Part shown: one piece after another, positions 1 through 16,818 of the stretch
How the letters are laid out: each line of letters starts with the position of its first letter
Position numbering within the stretch: position 1 is the stretch's first letter
Assembly: GCA_033239525.1 (NCBI GenBank)
Contig: BSYO01000004.1
Span: 28,000,037-28,064,036, forward strand
Direction: 5' to 3'
Source of the DNA: Nepenthes gracilis
Taxonomy: Eukaryota; Streptophyta; Magnoliopsida; Caryophyllales; Nepenthaceae
Length of the DNA stretch: 64,000 bases
Position numbers and translations under genes: made by a program
Notes under the pieces: model-generated
The model's input: only the letters and a program-made list of their open reading frames with translations
Told to the model about the DNA's origin: nothing
Database searches by the model: none

Positions 1-539
1 TAATTTATTTAAGCTTGTCCACCGCCAATTTTAATATTATGAATAAAATCTTTATAGATAACTTAATTATATAGATTGATATAAAACTTTCTTCTCTTGT
101 TTAATTAATAGTTAGAAAAAAATGATACTACTAAATTCAACTGTAGTATTTGATGCATATTTAAAATTTAGATTACGATTCAAATAAATTTACGTTGAAC
201 TATCAAATATTTTATATGAATTTTGTACACTATAACAATAATTAAGAGTTCTAATAATATAAAACTCACTCTCCAATATATCCTATAATATTCAAATCAG
301 TAGGCTTTTTAAAAATTTAGAATATGGGAGGGATCACGAGGATGAGAGAGATAGAAAGAAATGGATGGCTTAGTTTTATATTGTATAGAAGAATAAGTTT
401 ATTAGATGACTTTACATTATTGGCTAAGGATAGTTTCCTATAAAGAAATGATCGATCACAATTTTGGGTGGTTAGATCAATTGAAAACTAATTAGTTTAA
501 TCATTTCTTTCGCACGTTCTAATTGTAGGATTTTTTAGA

Positions 540-905
540 AATAGCTTAGCCGATAATAATGGGCAATTGACATTAAGAGACTATTATCTGAATTAACTGT
601 AGAGTGTATAAATTGCTCGATTTGTTTAATCGCTTGATTAGTTTAACCATTAAGTTTGATTAACCGCTTAATTTGATATTCGTATTTCAAATCATTTGGG
701 CTTTATAACCTAATCTATCCGATAACCATTTAACCATTCGATCATTTGTCTAATTTTGATTTCTTTTGATTAAAATTGCATCAAAATAGGACTCTATTTT
801 TTTGAATTTGGACTTAATATATGGATTAATACTTTCTCTTTTTTAGCTCACTATTCTTAGACTTATTGTGTTAATCAATCATGTTAGTCTTATTGAAATA
901 ATACT
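540..905. repeat. Diverged direct repeat, copy 1
   Basis: This stretch shares a sequence order with 2095-2475: a 'gccgataataat...caattgacatta' word, then a run of Asn/Leu-like 'ttaatcgctt' words, then 'tataaccta/caatct' and 'tcactattctt...ttaatcaat'. The copies are about 1.55 kb apart, in the same orientation, and strongly diverged. They may be arms or terminal repeats of an old element, or two insertions of one dispersed repeat. No target duplication was identified. Confidence 0.4.
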
Positions 906-2094
906 CAACACTAACCCCCATATTTAGAAGTTAAATTCATGCTTTAACAATGCATGAAATAAGGATCAAATTAGCCCATCTATTGCACTATCAGAGCACT
1001 TCTTCTTAAGAAAATCAAAATCAATGAATAGTCGTTATAATTAGTCATGTCAATTAAAATCTACTATCCTGTGATTTCAATTGAGACTATTTGACTATTT
1101 ATTGTTTACTATTGCTTCAAAATACTTCTTTTTCAGACTTATTTTTTGCTATAATTTGAGCTAATCTCTCATTTTATTTTCTTTATTCGATTTTTCATGC
1201 CTTAAAGCTAATGGAGTCGGTTAGATCTTTCAATTGTTTCATTGTTTGATGGATCTTTCATCTTAAACAGAAAGATATATGATCATGATGCCATGATATT
1301 TTGTTGAGTATTATTATTGAAGTCCATTCTGATTTCTTTTTTTAAAAGAAAAAATCATTTTAATTTTTCTTTTTTATACAATATCACTATTTAAATTGGT
1401 TTTTGGCTTAAGAAATTACTCGTGGAAACGTATGCCATAGGGGGCATCTTGGCTCATACACCATCTTTGATGGAACTAGTATACATGTTAAGATGCATCC
1501 ACCGCAGAGTTTCTAATTGCCTACTATTAATCTGCATGAGTCGTTTGACTAAATGTTGCCATTTCTTTTTCCATTTGCACAAATTGTTGTTGAAGATAAG
1601 CATGTTGAATCTTTTACTACTAATGAGATTTATCGCATGGATACTTTACTGATTGGCTTAGTATTTTTATGCATTTTGTACAAAAGCATTTGCAAGAATA
1701 AATAAAAAGATGATATTTTTATTTTTGTATATGGACTATATTTGTTAATCTATTTCTTTTGTATTTGGTCTTGTATATATCCATGTGAAAATGTAAAGTC
1801 ATCAAAAATTTTGAATAATAGATAAATTCGAATGAAAACTTATTGATTCATGATTTTGATGTATGAGTATGTCGAGTGATAACCCGAAAAATAATCTTTC
1901 TATTTTGGTAAGATCTAACAACTCGGTCTTTTGACAAATAGGAAGCCTTAAATAATATAACTAGAATTTTAATAGTTTATTGGTCATTGTCTAAATGATT
2001 AGAACAGATGAAAAGCGATAATAATAAACAACTGACATTAATTGTATTTGGTTCAACAACGCCTTTTGCATGTTTTGATTGTAGAGTTTTAAAA

Positions 2095-2475
2095 TGTAGT
2101 TTAACCGATAATAATAAACAATTGACATTAATTAAAAAATTATCAGCTGAACTAACTATAAAGTTCATAAATCGCTTGCTTAATTTAATTGTTTGGTTAG
2201 GATAACTATTCAATTTGGTTAATTGTTTAATTTAATATTTAAATATCCAATCATTTAGATCTATAACCCAATCTGTTCAATGACAATTTAGCCATTCAAT
2301 TGTCTGTATGACTTTGATTTGTTCTAATTAAATTTGAGTCGGGTAAGGACTTTGTCCTTTGAACTTTGGCCTAATAGGCCAACTGATATTCTTTTTTTTT
2401 TTTATGGACTTACTATTCTTGAGCTCACTATATTAATCAATTTGGTTAATCTTGTTGACACTATATTCATCAATA
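2095..2475. repeat. Diverged direct repeat, copy 2
   Basis: Partner of the repeat at 540-905. The starting motif is also partly duplicated just upstream near 2013-2045 ('gcgataataataaacaa'), so the repeat has a small internal tandem duplication here. No coding content is seen. Confidence 0.4.
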
Positions 2476-4300
2476 TTTCATATGATATCATCAAACACTC
2501 TAAAAATATTAAAAGTAATATAATATTAATTTATTTGACTATTTTGTAAAGGTCCATTAATTAACGTGAGACACTATGGGGGTGATATAGAATATCTATA
2601 TTACTCTATTTTACAATATTCTATTAATATATATATATAGAATATCGTATGAGAATGTTTCCATAATAAAAATACTATTTTAAGATGTAAATTTATTTTA
2701 GGAGATATAATGAGGATAGTTTAGGTGATTGATGCATTATTTATTATTTATATAATAATTAATTAATTACCAATAAATAAATAAATAAATAACTTTATTA
2801 TTTAAAAATATTTTGAAAATATACATTGATTATTTTTAAAATGTTTTTCATTTTATTTAACGGTTATTTGTTGACTGTTGACTTCTCTCCCTCGCGAATC
2901 TTAACCGCAAGAAGTGATCCTTTGCTATGACGAGGGATATGTTAAATTCATTCAGCTTTCACCTTATTATTAATTTATTCTTTATATAAAGCTTATTAAA
3001 GTTTGATTTTTAAAAAACATTAGACATTGATTTTTTATTTTATACTTCTAGAGTATTTCAGTATGTATGAATATTATTAATAATCAGACTGACTTATTTG
3101 AACCGCAAGAAAATATTCAATAATTTACAACAAGTATACAACAATCATAAATAATAAAAGATACAATTTTTAAATGAAAAATTCTTTTAAGAATAAGAGA
3201 AAAAATCATGAAACAATACGTTTAAAATATCTTTACTATACATTTAATTCGGTTACACAAATTTCACAAATATAAGAATTAGATACCTTATAACAAATAG
3301 ACCGAGTAATAATAAATATAAGATAAAATAGTAAAAAATATAGCCAATAAAACGTTATTCTTAACTCCAAGAATAGTACACCCAAAATTAGCAAAGAGTG
3401 AAATACGATTCGAAATTCAATTGGATACTCAAATCTTTCTATTCTCACTTTTTTCTCTCTTTCTCTTCTAATTTTAAAAATGTAAGTGATTAACCCTATA
3501 CTTTGAGCTGCACTCAAAAGCCTATCAAGCGCGCCTTGAGCACGAATGTCACTGTAAACAGCGCCTCAGGCGCCTTTTCATGAATCGGCCCTTCAGGCAC
3601 ATTTCGAGCGTGTCCCTTCGTGAATCGGCACCTAAAACTCCTCGTCCAAATCCCCGATTTGCGCTTCAAATGGGTATGGGTCCACATTGAAGTGATCTAT
3701 AACCCAACAGGCATTACATTGCAACTCCAAATAGAATTTGTTAAATTTAATTTTTATGCAACATAGGATTGATAAAAAGAGATTTAAAAAGTTTTTTCAT
3801 ATTCTTTCTATAAACTTTTCCTCCAAAGTAAAAAACTAAAATCAAATAAAATGTAAGGGGATTTTAAGGGTGACAAGTATCCCATTAAGTCCCCAAATGT
3901 GAAAAAAGATAAAACCTGGACCAAAATATTCAAACTAACATCATCATAATGATAAGGATTGTGGGAAAATCGTCCAACTGGACCACCATGACATACCACC
4001 CAGATAGGCTATTCAATTAAGAGTCAATCTGCTGTGCATCTTCCTGTTAGGAGCCATCCAATAAACACTGTTTGCCGGTAACGTTCACTGGGAGAAAAAG
4101 AAATGTGTTAGAAGGCCGCTACACTTGAAAGACAGCTCTACAAACAAAGGGTGCACATATTTGAATGCACTTATATTTGGTCAAAGGAGCCAACCGCACC
4201 AGTTAAGCCACACTAGTGAAGTCACAAAGGCAACACATCAAGATGATAAAACCTTGAGTATAACCAAGAACACGGGTGCTGCGACACAGCTTTATACGGC

Positions 4301-4450
4301 GCATATATGACGCCATATCGTAGCCGTTAGATAGAGATCTAACATCCCTCATTTTTGTTATTAAAAAAATAAAATGAAATATTTTTTAAATACAAGGATT
4401 AATGATGGGTATTAGATCTCCATCTAACGGCTGCGATACGGCATCATGCG
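4301..4450. mobile_element. Hairpin MITE-like element
   Basis: The left arm (about 4309-4355) and the right arm (about 4402-4448) are inverted complements with few mismatches; both contain 'gccgttaga' and 'gagatctaa' in mirrored order. An A+T-rich loop of about 45 bp separates them. The whole could fold into one long hairpin. Short non-coding elements with long terminal inverted repeats like this are typical MITEs or microRNA-like foldbacks. No clear target duplication was found, so the exact ends are uncertain. Confidence 0.55.
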
Positions 4451-7400
4451 AAATGTACATCATAGCACTCCTCAAGTTTATTATAACCACTCAAAGGGAT
4501 CCATTAAACTCTATATTTATAAAGTGATAGATAATTTTAAAAATATCAATTCTTAAAAAAATGAGTTGCTTAATGGAAAGATAATCTCATAAAAAGAAAA
4601 TAACCTCCGAATAGAAGCACCAACTCCTTAGAGGAAAAAAGAAGGTCAAGAAATCCTAGGAAAGTTCCTCCAATATAGGCTTAGAGCCTTACGAATAAGA
4701 AGTCCCTGTTATATATAAATGACATCTTCAACTAAGAGAGAGAAAAAAACACTCACAAGCTTTCTAAAAAGAAAAAAAGGTTCAAAGCTTTATCCGTCCA
4801 AAGAACCTTCTATCTCCAAGAATTTCTGACATCAAGGCAAGAACTTGTCCACTGAATATCACATTTCATTTCTCTTTTTCTAAAACATTTTAAATTTGGT
4901 TAAAATTTTTATCAACTTTAACATTAGAGAATAAATCAAATGACTAATTTTATATCTTTGATCTCCTATTTTTATATGTTGTGTGTAGAATTTAAATTTT
5001 AATATCAAGTAAATTTTTTATAGAATTATTTAAATTGGATCCAAATTTATAGTATGTATCACTAGTACTGCTTTTAAAAAATGAGTTAATCAACTTGTTT
5101 TCTTAAAATCAAAACTAGCCACAAAAATCACCAATAGCCTATAGATATTTAACATTATGGCCAACAAAAGAACACATCGCCATTATGGCCAATACTAAAG
5201 TACATGAGCTTTTTAGTTACATCCCGTAAAACATCCTAGCTTAAAAGGCCTCTTAAGATAATATGAGCCACAATAACTCACGCTCTCTAGCCAATGCAAA
5301 CAAGGTCCCTAGGTGCTTAATTGTAAGACATGTTCGGAATGCTTAGGTCCATTTGAGATAAACCTAGGGATCACCCTTAATATATTAGACCTTAACTATT
5401 ACAAGCCTTGAATGTCCAAGTGAGGCCGAGAAATAATAAGGCCACCGCTCATAAAGTACCCAACCAATTGACATATTTGGTGGTAAGACAAACTCATCAA
5501 ATAGAAAAATCATATTATATTAATAAACAATTTATTTAAAGACAAAAAATATATTTTAAAATATTGCAAATCTCATAGAGGGTTGGATATACGGTCCCAT
5601 AAAGAGAAGGTATCATGCAAAATTATCCCTCAAATTCCATCGACTACTTAGGTACCAAGGGTATCGACAAATCATAACAAGTTAATGGCTTTTTATAGTG
5701 TTTGAAGGGAAGCTTTAAGATTGAGATGGAACAGAGAATAAGAAAAATCATGAACCAAGTTTTTAAGAGCCACTGTCAAGCCAATCGCCACAAATGGGCA
5801 AAGACCTTTGATATCAAAAATTTGGAGAACACCTTGGAAAGTTTGAGATTTATTTTTAGATGTTAAAATCAAATTTTGTTAAAAATTTTAAAGAATTATT
5901 GAACCAACTTTTTACGCCATTTTACTTCTAGTAGGTGAAAAAAGTATCGGTTTTAACATCTCATTAGGATCAAACAAGTTCCAAATAAAAGTTTGAAGCA
6001 TCTCTTATCTCGCTTTAATGTATAGGCTTGGAGTATTCTAAACCTCACAAAAGAGGCCACGCTTAATGCCTACCTAGTGATACTACAGTCTGTGGATTTC
6101 TTTAAAACACTTGTACAATATGTCACAATGCTTTCGTGGATGCAAAAGTAGAAATCAATGACTTATACTTTTGTAAAGTAAGCCAATGAGCCCTAATAGC
6201 CTAAAAGAATAGACTTCAGGCGTGAACAAGGAAAGCCAGGGAATAGGAAGGATTGGTCCAATGGGGGTGATAGACATAATATTCAACAAAAATAGTGTGA
6301 AAATGAGCCACACTAATGGTCTATGTCTTCGCCGTTGTACCTTACCCACCTAACTAATAAAAGATCTAATATTTTGAAACAAATTCAAGATAAAAAGTTT
6401 CTTAAATGATCAAAGTTGGTTAAAATTTAAAATTAAAATATTTAATTATATTTGAGTTTCCTTCTACCAAAAATATAGTTAAATACAAAGTTTTAATTGT
6501 CAATCTAAAACTTATCGAGGAAAATTCAGTCAAATATCTAATAACTTATAGGAACTTTAAGCTAATAGTCAACTAAACCCTTAACAATTTTGAAGTAAAC
6601 AATACAGATTTTGGCTAAGTAATGGAGCAAAGTAAAAATCCTCCTAGTAATCTTAGAGAAGTAAAGAGAGAGAAATTGGAAGGCAGATTGCCTAATAAAG
6701 ATAATGACCATTGAGTAAATGGATTGCAATGGATCTGACATGTTAGAAATCCTCGAGCACCTAATATTACCAAATAAAAAATAATTCTCCAAATTGTGTA
6801 TGATGTTACCTGATTGAACCCCTATTTGGACTATTTGCAACACTGAACATAGCCAGATAACTAATTAAATTTAAAATATTACAGAAATAACTTATTGTCA
6901 TATGATCATTGATGGAACTTTATATTGAATAGAATAATTTACCCTTTATATAAACTATCATTCTACCCTTTAAAATAAATAGCTTAGATTTTATCTCTAA
7001 TAATCTATACACACATATATGTATCTAAATTTACTTTATATATAACATTGGCCTTGCATAAATACTTTATAACTACACAGAGAAATGGTACTACCATAAT
7101 AGCCCATCGGATGAATTACTTGTGGATCATCATTTATGTTACTGTCCATAGTCTTTGATAGCGAACAAGAGTCACCATCAACATTATCCCTTTGTTTCAA
7201 AGGCCAACTGTGGTCATAAGCCACTTGCCGCTAACCAATTTTTGACCTATAGTTAGATGGTCACAACATTGAATAATAGGAGCATATTTACAACCGGTTG
7301 TTGTTGTCATGTTGTGGTTAAACTTAAAAAAATTGAATAGTCTTAAATGATTATAACCAATTATTTCTAAATATTACAAATATAAAATAACGCATCTAGT

Positions 7401-9094
7401 CATTTAATATTACCAACAGACAAAATACAACAAATAAATTAACGTATGGTATGGTGATAATGAAAATATTGAGAACCAAACAATCCTTGAATAAAACCCT
7501 CAATAAATCTCAAACTAAACAAAATAAATTCATAATGAAAAAGTCTATTTATAAATTAGGTAATGCAAATATGTCAATTCTTAGTTGATTTATTTTTTAC
7601 AAATGACTCTTACCTAAAAAATCATCGGATTTTCTCTCTAATAACAAAAATGAACACCTTTTGGTATTCTCTTAGACTTTTTTCATTATCTCAGGAATAT
7701 TTAACACTTCTAAAACTCTAAGACCTAAGCCGCAAATGAAATTTTGAATGATTACAAATTTGAAATAAGTGTTTGATAATGGTAGAATAATTTTGAAAAG
7801 AGAAATCAAGCCTTTTGGATCACACACAATGGAAGAGGTTTTTTTCTTTTTCTCTACACTTATCAAGCTCACATTTTTTTTTTAAATATTCACCAAGGTA
7901 TTAATTAAATTAAGAAAAATGAGTATATTTATAAGTGATGTTAAAAACTAATATTTAAAACATAAAAAATGACAAAAATTCTTCATTGTCTTTTGAACGT
8001 GTCCAGACACTAGAGCCATGAGCACAATTCATGTGTAATTTATGTGCAAAGCTGTTGATATTTGTGTTGCACACCCCTCATAAGTGCCTCATGAGTGGAA
8101 CTATTGTTATGTGTATATGTGCACCATTCACGTGTGTTTTAGACATAGATCTACTAGAAAGTACACATAAATGCTCTTTGGGTGTCCTTATATGTTAACC
8201 CACATTCATAAATGTGCATGTGTATTTTTTATATATATATTTTTTATTTTTAAAGAGTTTGTCTTAAATTATAATTAAGTACAAATAATAATAGATAAAT
8301 TTAAGTAAGATCATGTTTTGTCATAAAAATAGATCAACAAAATAGACCTAACAGATCTCTATACAAAATTATTGATCTTGTTCATTGCGGTGTTAGAGTT
8401 AATAAGTGGATAATAGAGGTAAAGTTTTTATTTATTGAGGGAAAACTATTGAGACCTAATTTTTCAAGTAATAGCTCCAGTTTCATACAAAATTATTAAA
8501 CTAAAAGATTGAATTGAGAACATAATTTTCGTACAAATTCAAACTATATAGATGATTTGGGAATTGGCTACTCCAACACCCATTTCAAAATTTATATTCA
8601 ATTCCCATGTGGTTGACAAATAGAACCTAACATTATACCATGACGAGAAGTTCAAAAATAATAAGAAGCTTATACCTACTTTTTTATATGAAATAAAAAT
8701 ACATAATATATGAGATATTTATATTATAATATCTAAAATTAACCAATTATATATAATAAAAGTCTTAAATTATAAAAGGTCTAATTTTATAGTTTAAGTT
8801 CGATAGATTTCAGAAGGCAATGCAATAACTTTCAACTCATTAGACCAAAATGGCTATCTTAAATTGAGTGCAAGGAGTCAAATGAAATGAAGAAGTTTGA
8901 CCGGGGGAAATTGGGTTCAAATTTTAAGTGAAAAAAATCATAATATGTATTGTCAAAATATCATACTTTTTACAAAATATCAATAATAGAAAAATAATTA
9001 TAAATGATATATCTGAATATATTTTAATATATATTTTTCTCTCCTTTTTTGGTTATTCATAATTATAAGAAGAGTTCTTGCAAATGGCATACTA
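4451..9094. other. A+T-rich intergenic DNA, no gene seen
   Basis: No protein-like reading frame was recognised. Around 4700-4860 there is a TATATAAA box followed by a CT/GA-rich stretch, the sort of layout seen in LTR promoter regions, but no matching second LTR was found. The 5160-6100 part has moderate complexity and could be a decayed element body. The rest is simple A+T-rich sequence. Confidence 0.5.
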
Positions 9095-9149
9095 ATTTTG
9101 ATAGTCTCAAATCCTTATATTAAAAAAATACGAGTGAGACTATCAAAAT
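9095..9149. repeat. Perfect 15-bp stem-loop
   Basis: The arm attttgatagtctca at 9095-9109 is exactly complementary to 9135-9149, with a 25-base loop. It lies about 870 bp upstream of the OPR-A start codon. It may be a remnant of a small foldback element; no function is implied. Confidence 0.6.
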
Positions 9150-9469
9150 AACTCACAAAACTGTTATTATATTAATACAAAAAATATCCCTTATTTATAC
9201 ACATAATCCATAATTATATTATTTATTAGATTTCTTAATTACTTTAATATACTTCTTTTAATTAAAGATAAGATATATTAAAAAAATTATTTCTAAAATA
9301 AAATATATTAACATAAAAAATTATAAATCTTAATCATTTTAATAAATTTTTAAATAATTTTTTTAATTTTATAAAATAATTCAATTATTTCGTTTGATCG
9401 CTTAGGCCGGGGATGTGAACGATTTAATGATTTTCAATACTTGATGATGCAATTTTAGAGCACAATTAC

Positions 9470-9475
9470 CACGTG
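9470..9475. promoter_or_regulatory. G-box CACGTG upstream of OPR-A
   Basis: A palindromic CACGTG lies about 550 bp before the OPR-A ATG. G-boxes are the binding site of MYC2-type bHLH factors that drive jasmonate-responsive genes, including OPR3 in other plants. That it works here is inference. Confidence 0.4.
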
Positions 9476-10020
9476 CCCATGAACACTTGCGAGGGCACCT
9501 GCATAGCCGTACAGTAGAGAAACGTTGGACCCGCCAGCTACTGCACCAACCGTTAGTCACGACCGTTGATTATCAACTATCTGAGACGACTGCCGTCCAT
9601 CGAATATCCAAGTGTAAAGCTGCCTAGACTCGGCGGCATTCGATTGTCGCCTTCCCACCAAGAATAAGGTCTCAGGTCTGCTCGAGGGGCTATTTGTCCA
9701 AGGCGACGATATCGGTAAAACCCTTGTGCACTTCTCTCTCCTGACTTGATCGTAGCATTGAAATATAGAAATTTTTCATTGTAATCTCGTTCAAGCGATT
9801 CATTACATGAAACTGTTGTTTTAATCAAATACTTTTCGGACTCATCTGCCTCTTTCTGAATCAAAATTATGTAATATCAAAGTGTGGAACTCAAATCGTG
9901 AAGCCAAACAGCGCCTTGCAGTGCTATTGCAGCGCTTACACTTTCTCTCTCTCTCTCCAAGTCTTCTCTGTAGTGGGTGATTCTCTTCCTCTTCAGCTAC
10001 ATCCATCAGATCGCAGAACG

Positions 10021-13120
<3,100 letters not shown>

Positions 13121-13205
13121 TTTGATTTTTTGTGTTGTATTATAAGAACAGCCAAGAAGACTTACGTTAACTGTATGTTGGATTGTAATTTGCAGTATCA
13201 GTGAC

Positions 13206-13209
<4 letters not shown>

Positions 13210-13243
<34 letters not shown>

Positions 13244-13255
13244 GTGTGTGTGTGT
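13210..13255. repeat. Compound (TA)n(TG)n microsatellite
   Basis: A run of TA at 13210-13237 is followed by TG repeats at 13243-13255, about 90 bp after the OPR-A stop codon. It probably lies in or just beyond the 3' untranslated region and should be length-polymorphic. Confidence 0.9.
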
Positions 13256-13865
13256 TTGTATTGCATTTTTAATAGCTTTTTACTGCACATAATTGACTAC
13301 AAATACCATATGGCAATGCGTTTACCCGCCGATGATGCGGTGGACTCTGCTGCCAATTACTGCTGGGTGACTCCTAAGATCACTATTGCCGGATAACTGG
13401 CCGGTGACACCTTCAACCCCATCATCGACTGCAAACGCCCTCAATCTCATCGCCGACTGTCGACGTAACCAACCCCCTCCACCAGTTGCCAATCGGCAAC
13501 CGCCCCAAGCGTCAATGGAAAAATTACATCATCAATGAGCAATTGACAGCTGTTGTAAATGCTTTTTTACCGTTAAAATATCGTTATTTAATGTCACTAA
13601 TGAAAATATTACAATCATTAATAGCAATAAATATCTATTATTGTTAATTAATTTTTGTAAAAAAATTTAATTTTTCTTGTACAAATAAAACGTTGAAAAA
13701 ATTAGAAAGAGAAGTTATTTTTTTAAAAAAAAAATAATTTTTGTCGATAATATGAAATATATTTTTCAGAAAGGTATTTTTGGTAAAAAATATATATATA
13801 TAGTTTTGGTGTGATATATATAATGTCAAAAAAAAAATAAACGAAACCCGTGATGCTAGCGCAAC

Positions 13866-13909
<44 letters not shown>

Positions 13910-15586
13910 GCAATAGAATATGAAATAGTGTACCAGTTGATGCCGCAATATGACATAGAATTTGTTGGAAATTTTGCATAAGATTAGGGATTATTGGATA
14001 TAATATCAATTGGGCTGATTATTTTCCTTCAGCTAGGGGTTATCAAGCAGAATATATACTAAATTCAGTAATATGCCCAAATGGATGTTTATTCGAGTAT
14101 TTAGCTGAGTGGTTCATCCGATTGAATAGTTAATCGACTCTATAGTTAGCCAAAACAATATTCTCCGAATCAACAAATATTAAGTGCTTATCACCAGTTC
14201 AATTTTTAGCCATTAACTGTTTCTAATCAATCTTATAATTAGAAAATATATAATAGTATTAAACTAATTAATTTTTAATTGATATAACCACTTAAATTAT
14301 GGACTCTTAGTCCTTCTTTAAAAAATCATCAATAACTGATTGTATGGTTATAAATATATTATTTTCTCTTGAAAAAGGGAATAAATTTAAAAAATAATAA
14401 ATAGAATATAACCATCTAATTTACTTATTTTTCTACAAAATATGGAGTCAAATACCTTCGTCTTTTTCTCTTATTTTTTTAATTTCTCTTATATTTTAAT
14501 TTTTTAAAAAATTACTAATTTAAATATTAAAAAATATATCAAATAGTAAGTCTTAATTTATTCAGAGTTCTTTTTTATTATTATAATATGTAATATTCAA
14601 ATAAAAAATTTAATAGTCAAATCAAAATTTATTCAAATCATGATATAAATTTTAAATACGCATTAACAATAATATGCAATATTTATCTTATATATGTACA
14701 CACAAATATAAATTATGCAATGTTTATTTTATATATGTATATATATATATCAATTAGAGTCAAATTTCTATATTTTTCAAGTGAGTCATACTTTTTGCTT
14801 AGTCAAGCATTCAAAGTTTTTCACATATTTTGTGTGTATATATATATACTTTAACGTCTTAGACCTAAATTTTTTCACTTGACTCAAATTATCATATTGA
14901 CTTTTAATATATAGTACTCTTAATTATAAATAAGTACATAATTAAAATATTAACAAATATTTAAATCTTCAAAATACTAAGAAAACAAAATATCTAATAA
15001 ATTTATAAATCTAAGGGATGCAATTCCAACAATAATATCTAAACATTCTTTAGAAAAGAAATAATAATAATTAAGATAAAACATTACCCACTCTTAATCA
15101 TAAATTGTTAAATTTTGAGATCATCTCTACTTAATACTCAAAAATAAATATACGAACTTTAATTAGTACTGTGATATTTCTTTAAATTTGAATCAAGAAA
15201 ATACAATAGTGAACAAAATTTCTAATAAGTAAATAAAATTAATAATATTAGAATATAAGTAAATATCTTGGATGACAACATTAATTATATATGAAATTAA
15301 TAACAATATGTAATAAATTAATGACAACTATTTAAAATTTAATATTATAAAATAAATTAACATAAAAAAATGCAACAAGGATTCATAGAATTTAAATATC
15401 AAGTAAGCATGAGGTCATCATTGTTCGATAAAATAAGAATCTTCAATGACTTTATTGTGCTAGTCAACTAAAAGTTACACATTTATATGCCTAAAGGTTG
15501 AGTAAATCCTATAAAGTTTCTAACATATATGACATCTTTAGTACCCCCACAATTTTTTCAAATGTTATATTCGTAATATATTTATA
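13256..15586. other. Intergenic DNA between OPR-A and the first Tat element
   Basis: No gene is seen. A patch at 13310-13510 is less A+T-rich than its surroundings but has no long frame and no recognised identity. From 13560 to 15586 the sequence is very A+T-rich, with poly-T, ATT and TATA runs. Confidence 0.6.
13867..13909. repeat. (ATT)n microsatellite
   Basis: About fourteen uninterrupted ATT units. The open frames over this stretch encode only poly-Ile and are not genes. Confidence 0.95.
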
Positions 15587-15591
15587 CTATC

Positions 15592-16800
15592 CTCGGGAGT
15601 GCAAAAATGGGTTGGCGAGGGAAGTCAACGGAGGCTTGGGAAGGCCGATCAACGGCCCACTAAGGAGATAGGCCCCAAACCGCCAGGACAAGGACGGTCA
15701 CGCGTTGGCGTTGACCATTACGCGGCGACCCGGCTCAAAAACGTCAACTCGGCGTTGGCCGGTTCGTTGGGCCTCCCGAGGTTTCTTTCTGCGATGATGG
15801 GCCTATTCCATTATGGCCCACGGCCCATCAAATGGTCGCCCCCGCTCTCCACGAGGCGCGCCGTCACCCCGACGGTCAACTCGGGCGTTGACCGTCCCTT
15901 TCTTCGTCTTGGGCCCAAGGATTGGCCTTCTACGAGAATGGGCTCGACTCGCTTGAGCCCATAGTCCAAATGAAGGCTACCAATGCGCACGCACTCCCGG
16001 CCCAAAGTTCTAGGGCACGAGACCCACGATGGAGAAGGGCAACGAAACTCCGCAACGCATTTAATGCGGTCGCCGGGAGACACGCAATAGAGGCGGAAAG
16101 GCTAGCCACCGGGGGCATGGGCGGCACGCCAACAACGCCACTGCTTCCATCTGCGGTGGCCACACCCTCCAGCCAGAGGAGGAGCCAGGGTATGACAAAC
16201 GGCACCCCGAAAACGTGCGTTTCGGCAGCCCAGGCAGCCGGCGCGACCCGATCCACACGCGAACCTGCGTGAAGTGGCCCAAACAACGATCACCTTGGTG
16301 CCCAAGGATCCAGCATGGTGAGGAGTATAAGAATCCTCACACCCCACAGAGAAAAGGGGCTTTTTCTGAGTTCTTCCCAAGCTTCTAACATTCTTCACTT
16401 CTCTTTGAGCAAACTCCCAGAACTGCACGAGCTCTGGGCCCCAGCAGCCAAATTCCTAAGTACGATCGAACTTCCAGGCAACGAACGAGTTGACATACGC
16501 GTTCTCTGCCTTCCCACCATCCAGATACGAGGAAGGATCCTCCTCCCTGCAACATCCCGAACTAAACACTCTTCACTTTGCTCTCTTCTCTCATTACTCT
16601 TTTTATCTTTCGATTCCTTCCATTGAAGGCTGTTTACTAACTCTGCAGCGTCGGTGTTTTTCGGTGGGATTAATTCCCGTCGTGAACGCGACCTCTTGTT
16701 TGTTTTAGTGGTGTGCGGGGTTCGCACTCGGTGAACGAACGCGGATCGGCTCCTCAAAGAATCCGAATTCGTTCGGGAAGTCGGATCAGTGCGATCATCA
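15592..16800 (+). repeat. 5' LTR of first Tat element
   Basis: Direct repeat of 25681-26889. A TATA-like 'gtataagaatcc' lies at about 16324-16335 and is kept in the other LTR near 26418. The copies differ mainly by many small insertions and deletions. The open frames inside it (for example 15930-16286 on the - strand) are incidental to its GC-rich sequence. Confidence 0.93.
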
Positions 16801-16818
16801 TTGGCGCTTCTGTGGGAA
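16801..16818 (+). other. Primer binding site of first Tat element
   Basis: The bases ttggcgcttctgtgggaa directly follow the CATCA end of the 5' LTR. They match the TGGCGCCGTCTGTGGGAA-type primer site common in plant gypsy elements, with a small deletion. The second element has TTGGTGCCGTTTGTGG at the same place. Confidence 0.8.

Larger units (their letters stand above)
1..4300. other. A+T-rich intergenic DNA, no gene seen
   Basis: No reading frame here resembles a known protein; the open frames are short and lie in low-complexity A+T-rich sequence. Two diverged copies of one repeat are listed separately. Around 3516-3720 there is a short patch richer in G and C with repeated cgcc/gcgcc words, unlike its surroundings, which resembles the composition of the SIRE-like LTRs seen later in the window. 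I could not fix any ends for it. Confidence 0.6.

Noticed and set aside
3236..3517. 93-aa open frame with hydrophobic stretches on the - strand
   Set aside because: Hydrophobicity follows from T-rich codons; no start context, no homology recognised, and A+T-rich repeat surroundings.
9898..10020. Upstream extension of OPR-A in frame with its ATG
   Set aside because: The open frame starts at GTG, not ATG, and no in-frame ATG lies before 10021; it is 5' leader that happens to be open.
13644..13956. Open frames rich in Ile and Phe
   Set aside because: They are translations of ATT repeats and poly-A/T.
15930..16286. 118-aa and other open frames in the LTRs of the first Tat element
   Set aside because: They overlap in several frames on both strands of GC-rich LTR sequence, which keeps stops rare; no domain and not conserved in the 3' LTR.
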